This document shows, in pieces, positions 40,650-48,445 of a stretch of DNA of 64,000 nt. A program made the position numbers and the translations under genes. Position 1 is the stretch's first letter; every line of letters begins with the position of its first letter. Under the pieces are notes generated by a model. The model was not told the DNA's origin. It did not search any database and saw nothing but the letters and a program-made list of their open reading frames with translations. The DNA is from Sphingobacteriaceae bacterium (GTDB taxonomy: Bacteria; Bacteroidota; Bacteroidia; Sphingobacteriales; Sphingobacteriaceae): assembly GCA_029266635.1 (NCBI GenBank), contig JAQSWM010000008.1:62001-126000 (forward strand). Direction: 5' to 3'.

Positions 40650-41896
40650 TAAAGAAAAAGCTATACTTCCTGTTTGTAATACTATTAACAGCATCTTTTT
40701 TTGGATGTTCGGTTTATAGGAATACCCAAAAACAACTTATCGCCGAAAACTTCAGCGTTGCTGCCCAACAGTATGATAAAATGCTTGAAGTTGCTACCGA
40801 TCTCACCAAATATCCCAGAGGTTCCGCAAAAGACGGCACTCTGAGGTATGTGGGCATTAATGATTGGACAGGCGGCTTTTGGCCGGGCATTTTGTGGTAC
40901 ATGTTTGAATACACTGGTGACGCAAAATGGCGTGCCACTGCCGAGAAGTGGACAGCCTCGCTGGAAAGCAATCAGTTCAATACTTCGCACCACGATATCG
41001 GTTTTATGATGTATGACAGCTATGGGAACGGTTACCGGCTCACGCACAATGAAGCTTACAAACCCATTCTCATCCAATCTGCTAAATCATTAATGAAACG
41101 CTACTCGCCTGTGGCGGGCAGCATTCAGTCTTGGAATAAAAAGAAATCTGTAGGCGGAAAGAACACCTGGGAATTCCCGGTGATTATTGACAACATGATG
41201 AACCTGGAGCTTCTTTTCTTCGCCAGCAAGATAACAGGCGATAACTCCTACCGTGATGCGGCCATCAAACACGCAGAGACTACGATGAAAAACCATGTGC
41301 GGCCGGATTATAGCTCGTATCACGTGGTAAGTTACGATCCCGCTACCGGAGCCGTGAAATACAGGCAGGCAGCGCAGGGCTTTTCAGATAACTCCACCTG
41401 GGCACGCGGGCAGTCGTGGGGCATCTATGGCTTTACTGTTGCTTATCGCGAAACAAAGGACAAACGTTTCCTGCAAACCGCTCAGGGAATGGCTGATTTT
41501 TTCCTGAACCACAAAAAACTGCCTTCGGACAAAGTTCCTTTGTGGGATTTTAACGTAGGAGAAGCAGGTTACGTTCCCGATTGGAAGTTTGATCCAAATC
41601 AATATCAGCCAATTCCAAGAGACGCATCCGCTGCTGCAATTACCAGTTCAGCCTTGCTGGAATTAAGCAAATATGTTGATGAAGCTCATGCGAAAACTTA
41701 CAAGCAAGCAGCTATCGCGATGATACAAAGCTTAAGCTCGCCTGCGTATAGGGCAGAACCCGGAAGTAATAATTATTTTATGCTAAAAAATAGTGTGGGA
41801 AGCTTTCCGGCAAATGCCGAAGTGAACAGCCCGCTGGTTTATGCCGATTACTACTTCTTAGAAGCATTATTAAGGCTGAAGAAACTTCAGGACTGA
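40646..41896 (+). CDS. unsaturated glucuronyl hydrolase, family GH88
   Basis: 416 residues, lipoprotein (lipobox FFGC, Cys21). The alpha/alpha-barrel motifs of GH88 are clear: NDWTGGFWPGILWYMFEYT, SHHDIGFMMYDSYGNGYRLT with catalytic Asp117, and IIDNMMNLELLFFASKITGD with Asp182, the two residues known to be needed in characterised enzymes. RGQSWGIYGFTVAYRET and PRDASAAAITSSALLEL also match. GH88 enzymes hydrate the unsaturated uronic acid left by polysaccharide lyases and so release it. No lyase or SusCD pair is next to it, which suggests scavenging of short oligosaccharides. Confidence 0.95.
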   Translation: MIKKKLYFLFVILLTASFFGCSVYRNTQKQLIAENFSVAAQQYDKMLEVATDLTKYPRGSAKDGTLRYVGINDWTGGFWPGILWYMFEYTGDAKWRATAEKWTASLESNQFNTSHHDIGFMMYDSYGNGYRLTHNEAYKPILIQSAKSLMKRYSPVAGSIQSWNKKKSVGGKNTWEFPVIIDNMMNLELLFFASKITGDNSYRDAAIKHAETTMKNHVRPDYSSYHVVSYDPATGAVKYRQAAQGFSDNSTWARGQSWGIYGFTVAYRETKDKRFLQTAQGMADFFLNHKKLPSDKVPLWDFNVGEAGYVPDWKFDPNQYQPIPRDASAAAITSSALLELSKYVDEAHAKTYKQAAIAMIQSLSSPAYRAEPGSNNYFMLKNSVGSFPANAEVNSPLVYADYYFLEALLRLKKLQD

Positions 41897-41928
41897 GCCG
41901 CCCGCTATCCTGAGGTTGCTTGTTGTGA

Positions 41929-42267
41929 TCAGTTCTTCTTTTTCTCTTCAGGGAGCAGATTGAAGCTTGTTGCTTTGAACCTGCCTTTCACGATGCTGCC
42001 TGTCACTTCTGCTTTGCGAATTGATTTGCAGAACCCATCCTTTTCGTGCGCATCGCCAAAGTCGTCTATCTTGGCACCATCAACAAAGTAAGCCTTGCCA
42101 CCAATGCGAACGGCAAGATCGCAGCTTTTGCCCTTGAGCCCGAACTGGCATTCGCCACAAGATGCTTCTACAACTTGTTTGGTTTCTTTAGCCTGAGGTT
42201 TTTTAGTCTGTCCAACCGCAGCAAACATGAACATGCAAAGGAAGGCGGTTGTAAAAATGTATTTCAT
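41929..42267 (-). CDS. small secreted Cys-containing protein, DUF6370-like
   Basis: 112 residues with a signal peptide (ending AVGQ). The mature part has the motif SCGECQFGLKGKSCDLAVRIGGKAYFVDGAKIDDFGDAH and ends with a beta-rich stretch (VTGSIVKGRFKATSFNLLP). I recall this layout as DUF6370. The three Cys (CxxC plus one) could bind metal or form a disulfide. The role is unknown. It has its own well-formed promoter just upstream, so it is separate from the candidate RNA further up. Confidence 0.8.
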   Translation of the reverse strand: MKYIFTTAFLCMFMFAAVGQTKKPQAKETKQVVEASCGECQFGLKGKSCDLAVRIGGKAYFVDGAKIDDFGDAHEKDGFCKSIRKAEVTGSIVKGRFKATSFNLLPEEKKKN

Positions 42268-42285
42268 ATTGATTTAATTTCTTAG

Positions 42286-42316
42286 CAAAGATACACGGGC
42301 TTTGACCCAAACACAA
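42286..42316 (-). promoter_or_regulatory. predicted promoter of the DUF6370-like gene
   Basis: On the minus strand: TTG (42316-42314), a 20-base spacer, then TATCTTTG (42293-42286), an exact -7 consensus. The ATG at 42267 follows after about 18 bases. Confidence 0.7.
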
Positions 42317-42385
42317 TAAATCTGTAGGACTATTGCCACTCAATAAGTTGCTTAAACGATTTAGCCGACTTACCAAAGCAAAGTA

Positions 42386-42432
42386 GATAAAACAAAACGG
42401 GAACCCAATCTTTCGAAACGAGTTCCCGTTTT
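42386..42432 (-). terminator. terminator of the candidate RNA
   Basis: AAAACGGGAAC (42394-42404) and GTTCCCGTTTT (42422-42432) form an 11-base-pair stem with a 17-base loop. On the minus strand it is followed by GTTTTATC. The plus-strand tail is weaker. No plus-strand gene lies upstream to need it. Confidence 0.8.
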
Positions 42433-42750
42433 AACCTTTAAATTACCGTAGTTGCTTAAAGGCTATCTATTCCTCAGTATTTGACCGACCGACTTTTCCG
42501 CCTCCTTTTGGGATTTGAGAGTCACCTGTGCTTCCTCTGCGATTCCAGTACATTCCATAGAACATCCGGAGCTGGGATTCTGCCTGGCTTCTTTGATCCA
42601 TTTTCTACCTTTCGGCTTCTTGCTGGATGTTCAGTTGGCTTCGAAATAAGTAAGATTGTTCTGCCGGAGCATCTAATCCTCTTTTGTTTCTCAGGCTGTC
42701 AAAGTACTTCGTCGTTGATAATTCTAAGGTAGCGCTTCTGAAGATTCTGT
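42394..42750 (-). ncRNA. candidate structured non-coding RNA, family not recognised
   Basis: A purine-rich minus-strand stretch of about 355 nt between two protein genes, ending in a strong terminator. Three nested long-range pairings are visible: an outer helix (42717-42730 with 42434-42447; 13 of 14 pairs including two G-U), a second helix (42698-42708 with 42476-42485; ten pairs, one bulge) and an inner helix (42625-42632 with 42560-42567; eight perfect pairs). The ends therefore close on each other, as in 6S, RNase P or tmRNA, but I do not find the RNase P CR-I/CR-V sequences or a tmRNA acceptor end. A weak promoter (TTG, 21 bases, TAGTATTT at 42764-42757) would start it near 42750. The frame that lacks stops over much of it is broken by an in-frame TAG and has no start codon upstream of that. 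Confidence 0.5.
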
Positions 42751-42960
42751 CAAGAGAAATACTACTATTTTTATAAACAAGATATCAACACCAAAGGCAA
42801 GCTTATCAACAGGCATACATCCCTTGTAAGCTCCACTTTAACAGGTATATAAAGCCATTTCGCCTGCAAAGTCCACGCGAAATTAACATTGCTGTTTTTC
42901 ACAATCTGCCTCCGCAAAGCTTTTTTGGCTTGATTCAAAAAGCGCAATAAGCTTTAATTC
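42751..42960. other. intergenic stretch, no gene seen
   Basis: Leader side of the candidate RNA and trailer of the barrel-protein gene. It holds an imperfect GCTTTTT/AAAAAGC hairpin near 42917-42942 that may be a weak terminator for the minus-strand barrel gene, and the weak promoter for the RNA. Nothing coding is apparent. Confidence 0.4.
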
Positions 42961-43776
42961 TTATTTTATTTTGAACGATACCATTGCACGAACAGTGAAA
43001 CCGCTGTTACCATTATACGCCAGATCGCGGGAAACCGGATCTGCTAAGCCCTGGCTGTGTGTAGCATAAATGATCGGTCCTGCACCCAACGAAAACGCCA
43101 AACCTGCTTTAGGCAGGTAATTCAGAGTTGGGCCTGCGAAGAGCTTCGCACCGCCTTCTGCTTCCTCTTTATCCCAAAAACCTTCCAGATCTTCACCTAT
43201 TGCCTCTATGCCGGCAAAGAAATGTGGCGTAACCTGGTGATGGAAATTTATGCTGGTGAGCACATCAAAATTATCTCTGTTTACATTGAAGGGCTTCTCA
43301 ATGCGCAGGTTGCCGCCTGTTTTCCATTTTTGAGTATCGAAGTTTGCTGTGAAGCGGCTTAGCATCACTTTATCGCTGTTCCACTCGCGTTTAAAGCCAA
43401 GGCCTGCTCCTATCCTTAAGCCAAGCTCCTTTCTGCCGCCAACAATATCGCGGACTACTTCCACCTGCTGAGTGCTTTGAACACCTCTTCCAATAAAGCC
43501 CAGACCCGCATTAGCGAAAAGCGTAAACCTGGAGCCGAGATAAGCCTTCATGCTTAACTGCTGATCAATGCCGTCGAGGCCCGAAAGGTTGGAAGTCCGC
43601 TCGCCATAGCTGCCCGAATAATTCAGCATGAGGGCATGCTGCTCATCAGTAAACGTGTTTAAAGAAAAAAGCGACTGCTGATAGCTCAGAGTACTTGCTG
43701 ATTTTTGTTGAACAGGTTGTTGTGCATAAGCCTGAGCGCATAAAAGGCAAGCGGCTGCAAGTAAAGATTTTTTCAT
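42961..43776 (-). CDS. outer-membrane beta-barrel protein, unknown function
   Basis: 271 residues with a signal peptide (MKKSLLAAACLLCAQAYAQQ). The mature chain is a run of amphipathic beta strands (LMLNYSGSYGERTSNL, KAYLGSRFTLFANAGLGFIGRG, LGLRIGAGLGFKREW, GGNLRIEKPFN, INFHHQVTPHFFAGIEAIGEDLEG, AGLAFSLGAGPIIYA, FTVRAMVSFKIK) ending on a hydrophobic residue plus Ile-Lys, as expected for a 10- to 12-stranded barrel. Family not recognised. It stands 32 bases from the YncE/phosphoesterase gene on the same strand and is likely co-transcribed downstream of it. Confidence 0.8.
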   Translation of the reverse strand: MKKSLLAAACLLCAQAYAQQPVQQKSASTLSYQQSLFSLNTFTDEQHALMLNYSGSYGERTSNLSGLDGIDQQLSMKAYLGSRFTLFANAGLGFIGRGVQSTQQVEVVRDIVGGRKELGLRIGAGLGFKREWNSDKVMLSRFTANFDTQKWKTGGNLRIEKPFNVNRDNFDVLTSINFHHQVTPHFFAGIEAIGEDLEGFWDKEEAEGGAKLFAGPTLNYLPKAGLAFSLGAGPIIYATHSQGLADPVSRDLAYNGNSGFTVRAMVSFKIK

Positions 43777-43808
43777 TGTGTATTGGTTTTATTTAGTTGA
43801 TTTTGTGT

Positions 43809-46262
43809 TTAGTCATCATCATCGTCGCGTTTTGCCTCAAGCTTAAGAAAGGCGCTACGGCGTGGCGCAGGCATCACAGAGTCTTCTCCCTTAATTGATT
43901 TCCATACCACCTCGTTAAGGTCGAGGTCCGGAGCCGCATCCTCTTTTGCGAGGTTAAACATTTCTGACCGGCGCTGGCTCTCATTCATGGCTGTATTGCG
44001 AGTATTCAAATCAACCTGTGCTTCCAGCCCGAAATAAGGTTTAGTGTCTGGGGTTGATGTGAAACAGTTAAAGAACGGCATCGCTGCTGCATCATACTGG
44101 CTCATCGGCGGGAGCCCAAGGATTAATTCAATAGTGCGCAACATGCCTGATGTTGAGTACATGGTGTGATCTACTGAGCCCATCTTTACATATGGGCTAA
44201 TCACAAATGCCGGGGACCTATGTGCATCCACATGATCCGGTCCGTTTTGTGCATCGTCTTCCAGCACAAATATTGCCGACTCTTTCCATATAGGGCTGGT
44301 GGAAATTATTTCTACCAACTGGCCAAGGGAATAATCGTTATCGGCTACAGCAGCCATTGGGCTTATCTTACCAAGTTTTTGCCCGCTGGTATGGTCATTG
44401 GGCAGACGGATAGTACTGAGTTGAGGAACATTGCCCGCAGCAACCAAAGCATCAAAATCCCTTTTAAATATCTTAATCCGGTCAACATCACGGATATCAA
44501 GATTAAAGGAAGGATAACCTTCGCAAAAACGTCCTTCAAGTGCTTTGATAGTGGCTTTCTTTCCGTCGGTAAACTCACCGTAACTACGGTAGCTTACACC
44601 TGCCCGCTGGCAGTAATCCCAGATAAAGCCATCGCGGGGAGTGCTCATCTTTCTCGAAACAACTCCCGCACCTCTTCCTCCATAACTTGTTGGCCATGAC
44701 TTTTCTACGTAATCTGTTGCATAGGCTGCCATGCTCCAGTTATGCCCGTCAACACTTACCTCTGCATCTACATAAAAGTTATCCAGCAGCACAAATTGGC
44801 GAGCCAACGCGTGATGATTAGGCGTTACTTTTTCCGGGAACAGGCACAAACGCGGGTCGCCGTTACCTTCCTTCATATCGCCAAATATTTGATCGTATGT
44901 GCGATTTTCTTTAATAACATAAAACACGTGCTTGATCGGCGACTTCTCGCCCAACTTCCGTGGGATAGGATTGCCTTCTATGCCTTTAGCTTCGACCTCG
45001 AGCTTATTGGAGAAAGGGGTATTCTGATAGACCTGCTGCGAGTACACCACCAAGGTATTTTCAGCGGGCTCGTTGATAATAGACATGGTGCCTTTGTACA
45101 GCCCACCAATGTATTGAACGTCTTTCTTGCCGATCACACCCATGTGATACTCGCTGTTATCGCTTTTGGACACAGGTTGGGGTCCGCGTGGATTTGCCAT
45201 AGAGGCGAAACCCTTGCCATTGGTTACAAATATTTTGTTGTTTACAACTTTGACGTTGGTAGGATACCAGCCGGTAGGGATAAATCCCTTCGAAGAGCTC
45301 TTCCCGGGCTCAGACACGTTAAACACTGCAAGGCAGTTGTTATCTGCGTTGGCGATGTAAAGAGTTTTCTCATCAGCAGATAAGGCGAGCCCGTTGGTAG
45401 TTGATCCTGCTAATTTGGTTGGATATAATGTTGTATAAAATGTCTCGATAACCTTGTCAGCGGCAGTATTTATAACAGAAACGGTGTTATCGTTAGCATT
45501 TGCAACAAACAGGTATTTTCCCGATTTAGTGGTTAGAAGTTCATTGGGATGTTCGCCGGCATCTATTTGAGTGTCGATATTTCCCGTTTTGGTATTGTAA
45601 ACTAACACCTTGCTCCCCCCCCATGATGAGATGTAAAGTTTAGACCTGTCGGGGCTCAGAAGGCAGGCATATGCCTCATCCTGTAAAGCTATCCTCTTTA
45701 GCAGATTACGGCTTTTCAAGTCAAATATATACAAGGCATTATCGCCCTTGGTTACAGTGTATAGTCGCCTTGCCTTATTATCTACATCTATTCCCGCAGG
45801 TAGAATGGTTGCTGTTGGATAAGCTTTGCCAAGGGTTAGTTTATAGCCATGTTTTAGTTTCTTATTAGTAATGTGATACACTACTATCACGTTATCGTTC
45901 CCACCCGAAGCATATAACTCTTTATCATCATCGCTAAAGGCAAGCCCATACCATGATTTTGGAATTTTCACCTCATCAAGTATTATTTCCCTAACGGGAT
46001 CAATCAACTGGATGGATTGATCACTCTGGCCGTTATTGGTTACCGCAATCAGGCGCTTGGAGTGAGACACCGCGATATTTAGAGGAAGATCGCCTAGCTG
46101 CAGTGAGCGGCCCACAGGGCTCAGAGACCAACCGTTTGGCAAAAGCACGTTAGCAGCCTTTGAATTATTGGTAGGAGTTTGTGCGTTTACTCCCGCTAGG
46201 ACTACCGCCTGGGTTAAAAGAATTAAAAAGAATTTATGAAAATTCGGGTAATTACGGATCAT
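43809..46262 (-). CDS. secreted YncE-like propeller / phosphoesterase fusion
   Basis: 817 residues from the ATG at 46262, which starts a signal peptide (FFLILLTQAVVLAGVNAQ). The open frame extends to 46421 but that would overlap the DUF4130 gene. Residues about 35-400 form a YncE-type beta-propeller (ISSWGGSKVLVYNTKTGNI, FVANANDNTVSVINTA, LYIANADNNCLAVFNV). Residues about 425-800 are a phosphoesterase/alkaline-phosphatase-like domain: HVFYVIKENRTYDQIFGDM, DGHNWSMAAYATDYVEKSWP, FVLEDDAQNGPDHVDAHRSPAFVISPYV. The arrangement is a known Bacteroidota protein type of unknown substrate, probably a phosphodi- or monoester. The C-terminus ends in an Asp run. Confidence 0.9.
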   Translation of the reverse strand: MIRNYPNFHKFFLILLTQAVVLAGVNAQTPTNNSKAANVLLPNGWSLSPVGRSLQLGDLPLNIAVSHSKRLIAVTNNGQSDQSIQLIDPVREIILDEVKIPKSWYGLAFSDDDKELYASGGNDNVIVVYHITNKKLKHGYKLTLGKAYPTATILPAGIDVDNKARRLYTVTKGDNALYIFDLKSRNLLKRIALQDEAYACLLSPDRSKLYISSWGGSKVLVYNTKTGNIDTQIDAGEHPNELLTTKSGKYLFVANANDNTVSVINTAADKVIETFYTTLYPTKLAGSTTNGLALSADEKTLYIANADNNCLAVFNVSEPGKSSSKGFIPTGWYPTNVKVVNNKIFVTNGKGFASMANPRGPQPVSKSDNSEYHMGVIGKKDVQYIGGLYKGTMSIINEPAENTLVVYSQQVYQNTPFSNKLEVEAKGIEGNPIPRKLGEKSPIKHVFYVIKENRTYDQIFGDMKEGNGDPRLCLFPEKVTPNHHALARQFVLLDNFYVDAEVSVDGHNWSMAAYATDYVEKSWPTSYGGRGAGVVSRKMSTPRDGFIWDYCQRAGVSYRSYGEFTDGKKATIKALEGRFCEGYPSFNLDIRDVDRIKIFKRDFDALVAAGNVPQLSTIRLPNDHTSGQKLGKISPMAAVADNDYSLGQLVEIISTSPIWKESAIFVLEDDAQNGPDHVDAHRSPAFVISPYVKMGSVDHTMYSTSGMLRTIELILGLPPMSQYDAAAMPFFNCFTSTPDTKPYFGLEAQVDLNTRNTAMNESQRRSEMFNLAKEDAAPDLDLNEVVWKSIKGEDSVMPAPRRSAFLKLEAKRDDDDD

Positions 46263-46338
46263 TGATGCCTTTGCTGTGATTTTTAAACGGCTAAAAATAG
46301 GCAATTCCCAAAGGCACCATTGTAAACTTATTGATATA

Positions 46339-47097
46339 TCACAGCAACTTTTCCGTAAGATGTTTCCAGTATCGCTTCGGCACATGCCGGAGGTGAAGCC
46401 TGGTATTTTTCCTGGCTCCAATGTTCACACTTTTAAAATAATCCTTCCATAGAGTTTGATAAAGGTCTTCGTCTTCATGAAACACGTTCGTAGTGGCTTC
46501 ACCGGCATTCTGATTAAAATCGATGGTAATTTCCTCCACGGTAAGAAGATTGTAGTAGATCCCATATTTGCGCTTCAGGTCGTAAATGAGCCAGCGCTGG
46601 TCGGCATAACGGCGCCTGAAGTGCGTCAGGATTAAAGGAATTACGTTGAAATCAGGCTCAATGGCCGCATAAAACAGGTTATCGCTGGTAAGCTTAAAGC
46701 GAATGAATGCTTCCATGCGGTGTTTTTCACGATGCACCATCCGGGCAACCTGGCTCACCTTCAGCACGGCAGAGTGCCCGTAAGCGTGTTCGATGGATTG
46801 ATTTGAAGAGAGAATCAGCCTCGCGTAAGCAAGGATGGTATTTTCTATCCCCGGCAGCTCCGACAGAAAAGCCGCATAGATGTTTTTCACCGCCTCTGCG
46901 GATGCCTTCCTCTGCAAACCCGCCATGACCCGACTCGCTTTAATATCATCGGTTATAACCTCTACATGTTTGGCAAAAACATCCGGCTGAAAACGTTCAG
47001 TGTAATCAATAGAAGCTAGCGAAAACTTCCGGTCGTAGATGTCGAAAATGGCTGTAAGCAGCCCCTGCCAAGTTTTATCGTACAATAGCGTTACCAT
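46339..47097 (-). CDS. DUF4130-family putative DNA repair protein (TIGR03915 type)
   Basis: 252 residues. Family matches: LLYDKTWQGLLTAIFDIYDRKF at the start, MVHREKHRMEAFIRFKLTSDNLFYAAIEPDFNVIPLILTHFRRRYADQRWLIYDLKRKYGIYYN, and the C-terminal LYQTLWKDYFKSVNIGARKNTRLHLRHVPKRYWKHLTEK. It partners the radical SAM protein just upstream; the stop and start codons share one base (TGATG), a sign of coupled translation. The pair is widely conserved together and is predicted to act on DNA or nucleobase lesions, but I know of no demonstrated reaction. Confidence 0.93.
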   Translation of the reverse strand: MVTLLYDKTWQGLLTAIFDIYDRKFSLASIDYTERFQPDVFAKHVEVITDDIKASRVMAGLQRKASAEAVKNIYAAFLSELPGIENTILAYARLILSSNQSIEHAYGHSAVLKVSQVARMVHREKHRMEAFIRFKLTSDNLFYAAIEPDFNVIPLILTHFRRRYADQRWLIYDLKRKYGIYYNLLTVEEITIDFNQNAGEATTNVFHEDEDLYQTLWKDYFKSVNIGARKNTRLHLRHVPKRYWKHLTEKLL

Positions 47098-48350
47098 CAG
47101 AAAAGGCTTAGTTGCTGAATGCTGTTCTTTAAATATTTGCTCTCTGATCCCGCCAGGATAAACTGCCTGATCTTGGTTTCTGTGAGATCGCGGCGCTCCA
47201 TTTCATTGCTGTTGCAGATGATGAAGTACTTAGCCCGGTTGAGAGCCACTCCTATTTTTTTCAGGTGTTCCCATGAAAGTTTATGAAACTTCCTCGCCGA
47301 TATGATCTTGTGGGCAGATTGCATCCCGATGCCCGGCACTCGGAGGATGAGATGCAAATCTGCCTTGTTGATGTCTATCGGGAAGCAGTTCAGGTTGCGC
47401 AGAGCCCAGCCGAGCTTTGGGTCTATTTCAAGGTCGAGGTGTGGGTTGGCATCATTCAGCAGCTCCCGCACATTGAAACCATAGAAGCGCATTAGCCAGT
47501 CGGTTTGATAAAGCCTGTTCTCCCGCACCATCGGCACCGAACTCCCAAGCCCGGGCAAGCGGCTGTCATTACTAATAGGCACGTAACCGGAATAATAAAC
47601 ACGTTTCAATTGGAAGCCGCGATAGAATTTATCTGCAGTGTACATGATGTCTCTGTCAGTCTCTTTACCTGCTCCAATAATCATTTGAGTGCTCTGCCCG
47701 GCCGGGGCAAACATGGGAGCTTTTTTGAAGAGCCTTTTTTCCTCCTTTTTGGCGATGATTTCCTCCTTCAGATAGTTCATTGGAGCTATCATATCCTTCC
47801 TGTTCTTTTCAGGGGCAAGAAGCTTCAGACCGCTTTCTGTAGGAATTTCGATATTGATGCTAAGGCGATCGGCGTAAAGCCCAGCTTCGTGCATCAGCTC
47901 ATCGCTTGCACCGGGAATAGATTTCAAATGGATATAGCCGTTGAACTTATGTTCAGTTCGAAGTTTTTTTGCAACCTGCACCAGGCGTTCCATCGTATAA
48001 TCGGCGTTCTTGAAAATTCCCGAGCTCAAAAAAAGCCCTTCAATATAGTTCCGACGGTAAAAGTTCATTGTCAGATCAACCACTTCCTGAACAGTGAAGG
48101 CTGCACGCTTGATGTCGTTGCTCTTCCGGGTTACACAATACGCACAATCATAAATACAGAAGTTGGTGAGCAATATTTTCAACAACGAAACGCAGCGCCC
48201 ATCCTCGGTATAGGTGTGGCATATCCCGCCTCCGGTATCGCCTAAACCTTTGTTATTATTTTTTCGGTTACTCCCGCTCGACGAACAGGAAACATCGTAT
48301 TTGGCAGCATCTGCCAGTATGTTCAACTTCTCTCTTACACGCTCAGACAT
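47097..48350 (-). CDS. putative DNA modification/repair radical SAM protein
   Basis: 417 residues. The radical SAM cluster motif is CIYDCAYC with Cys65, Cys69 and Cys72, followed by a TIM-barrel (GLFLSSGIFKNADYTMERLVQVAKKLR, GYIHLKSIPGAS, INIEIPTESGLKLLAPEKN). Near the C-terminus is a helix-hairpin-helix (LRVPGIGMQSAHKIISARKF) of DNA-binding type. This is the TIGR03916 family that always, in my memory, pairs with DUF4130/TIGR03915. It overlaps its partner by one base. A nearly exact -7 (CAATATTA on the plus strand) lies just upstream. Confidence 0.94.
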   Translation of the reverse strand: MSERVREKLNILADAAKYDVSCSSSGSNRKNNNKGLGDTGGGICHTYTEDGRCVSLLKILLTNFCIYDCAYCVTRKSNDIKRAAFTVQEVVDLTMNFYRRNYIEGLFLSSGIFKNADYTMERLVQVAKKLRTEHKFNGYIHLKSIPGASDELMHEAGLYADRLSINIEIPTESGLKLLAPEKNRKDMIAPMNYLKEEIIAKKEEKRLFKKAPMFAPAGQSTQMIIGAGKETDRDIMYTADKFYRGFQLKRVYYSGYVPISNDSRLPGLGSSVPMVRENRLYQTDWLMRFYGFNVRELLNDANPHLDLEIDPKLGWALRNLNCFPIDINKADLHLILRVPGIGMQSAHKIISARKFHKLSWEHLKKIGVALNRAKYFIICNSNEMERRDLTETKIRQFILAGSESKYLKNSIQQLSLF

Positions 48351-48445
48351 CGCACAATATTACTAAAAATATTAGCATAATAATGCTGCCATTTGTTTTG
48401 AAAATTTTCAATACCCACAACACTTGTTACCTTAGCGATTGTTGC

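Noticed and set aside
42481-42732. Plus-strand 83-codon open frame in the large intergenic gap
   Set aside because: It runs antisense to the structured-RNA candidate, is rich in Phe, Ser, Leu and Cys as pyrimidine-rich DNA gives, and has no promoter or family features.
42394-42750. RNase P RNA, tmRNA or SRP RNA
   Set aside because: The RNase P core sequences GAGGAAAGTCC and ACAGAA...GGCTTA are absent, as are a tRNA-like acceptor end and tag reading frame, and the length is wrong for SRP RNA.
42470-42770. Minus-strand protein reading of the same region (two stretches of plausible-looking peptide)
   Set aside because: The frame is broken by an in-frame TAG, has no start codon upstream, and purine-rich RNA tends to yield Lys/Arg/Gln/Ser-rich open frames. 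A decayed gene remains a lesser possibility.
46263-46421. Longer N-terminus for the YncE/phosphoesterase protein
   Set aside because: It would overlap the DUF4130 gene and place 53 unrelated residues before a well-formed signal peptide.
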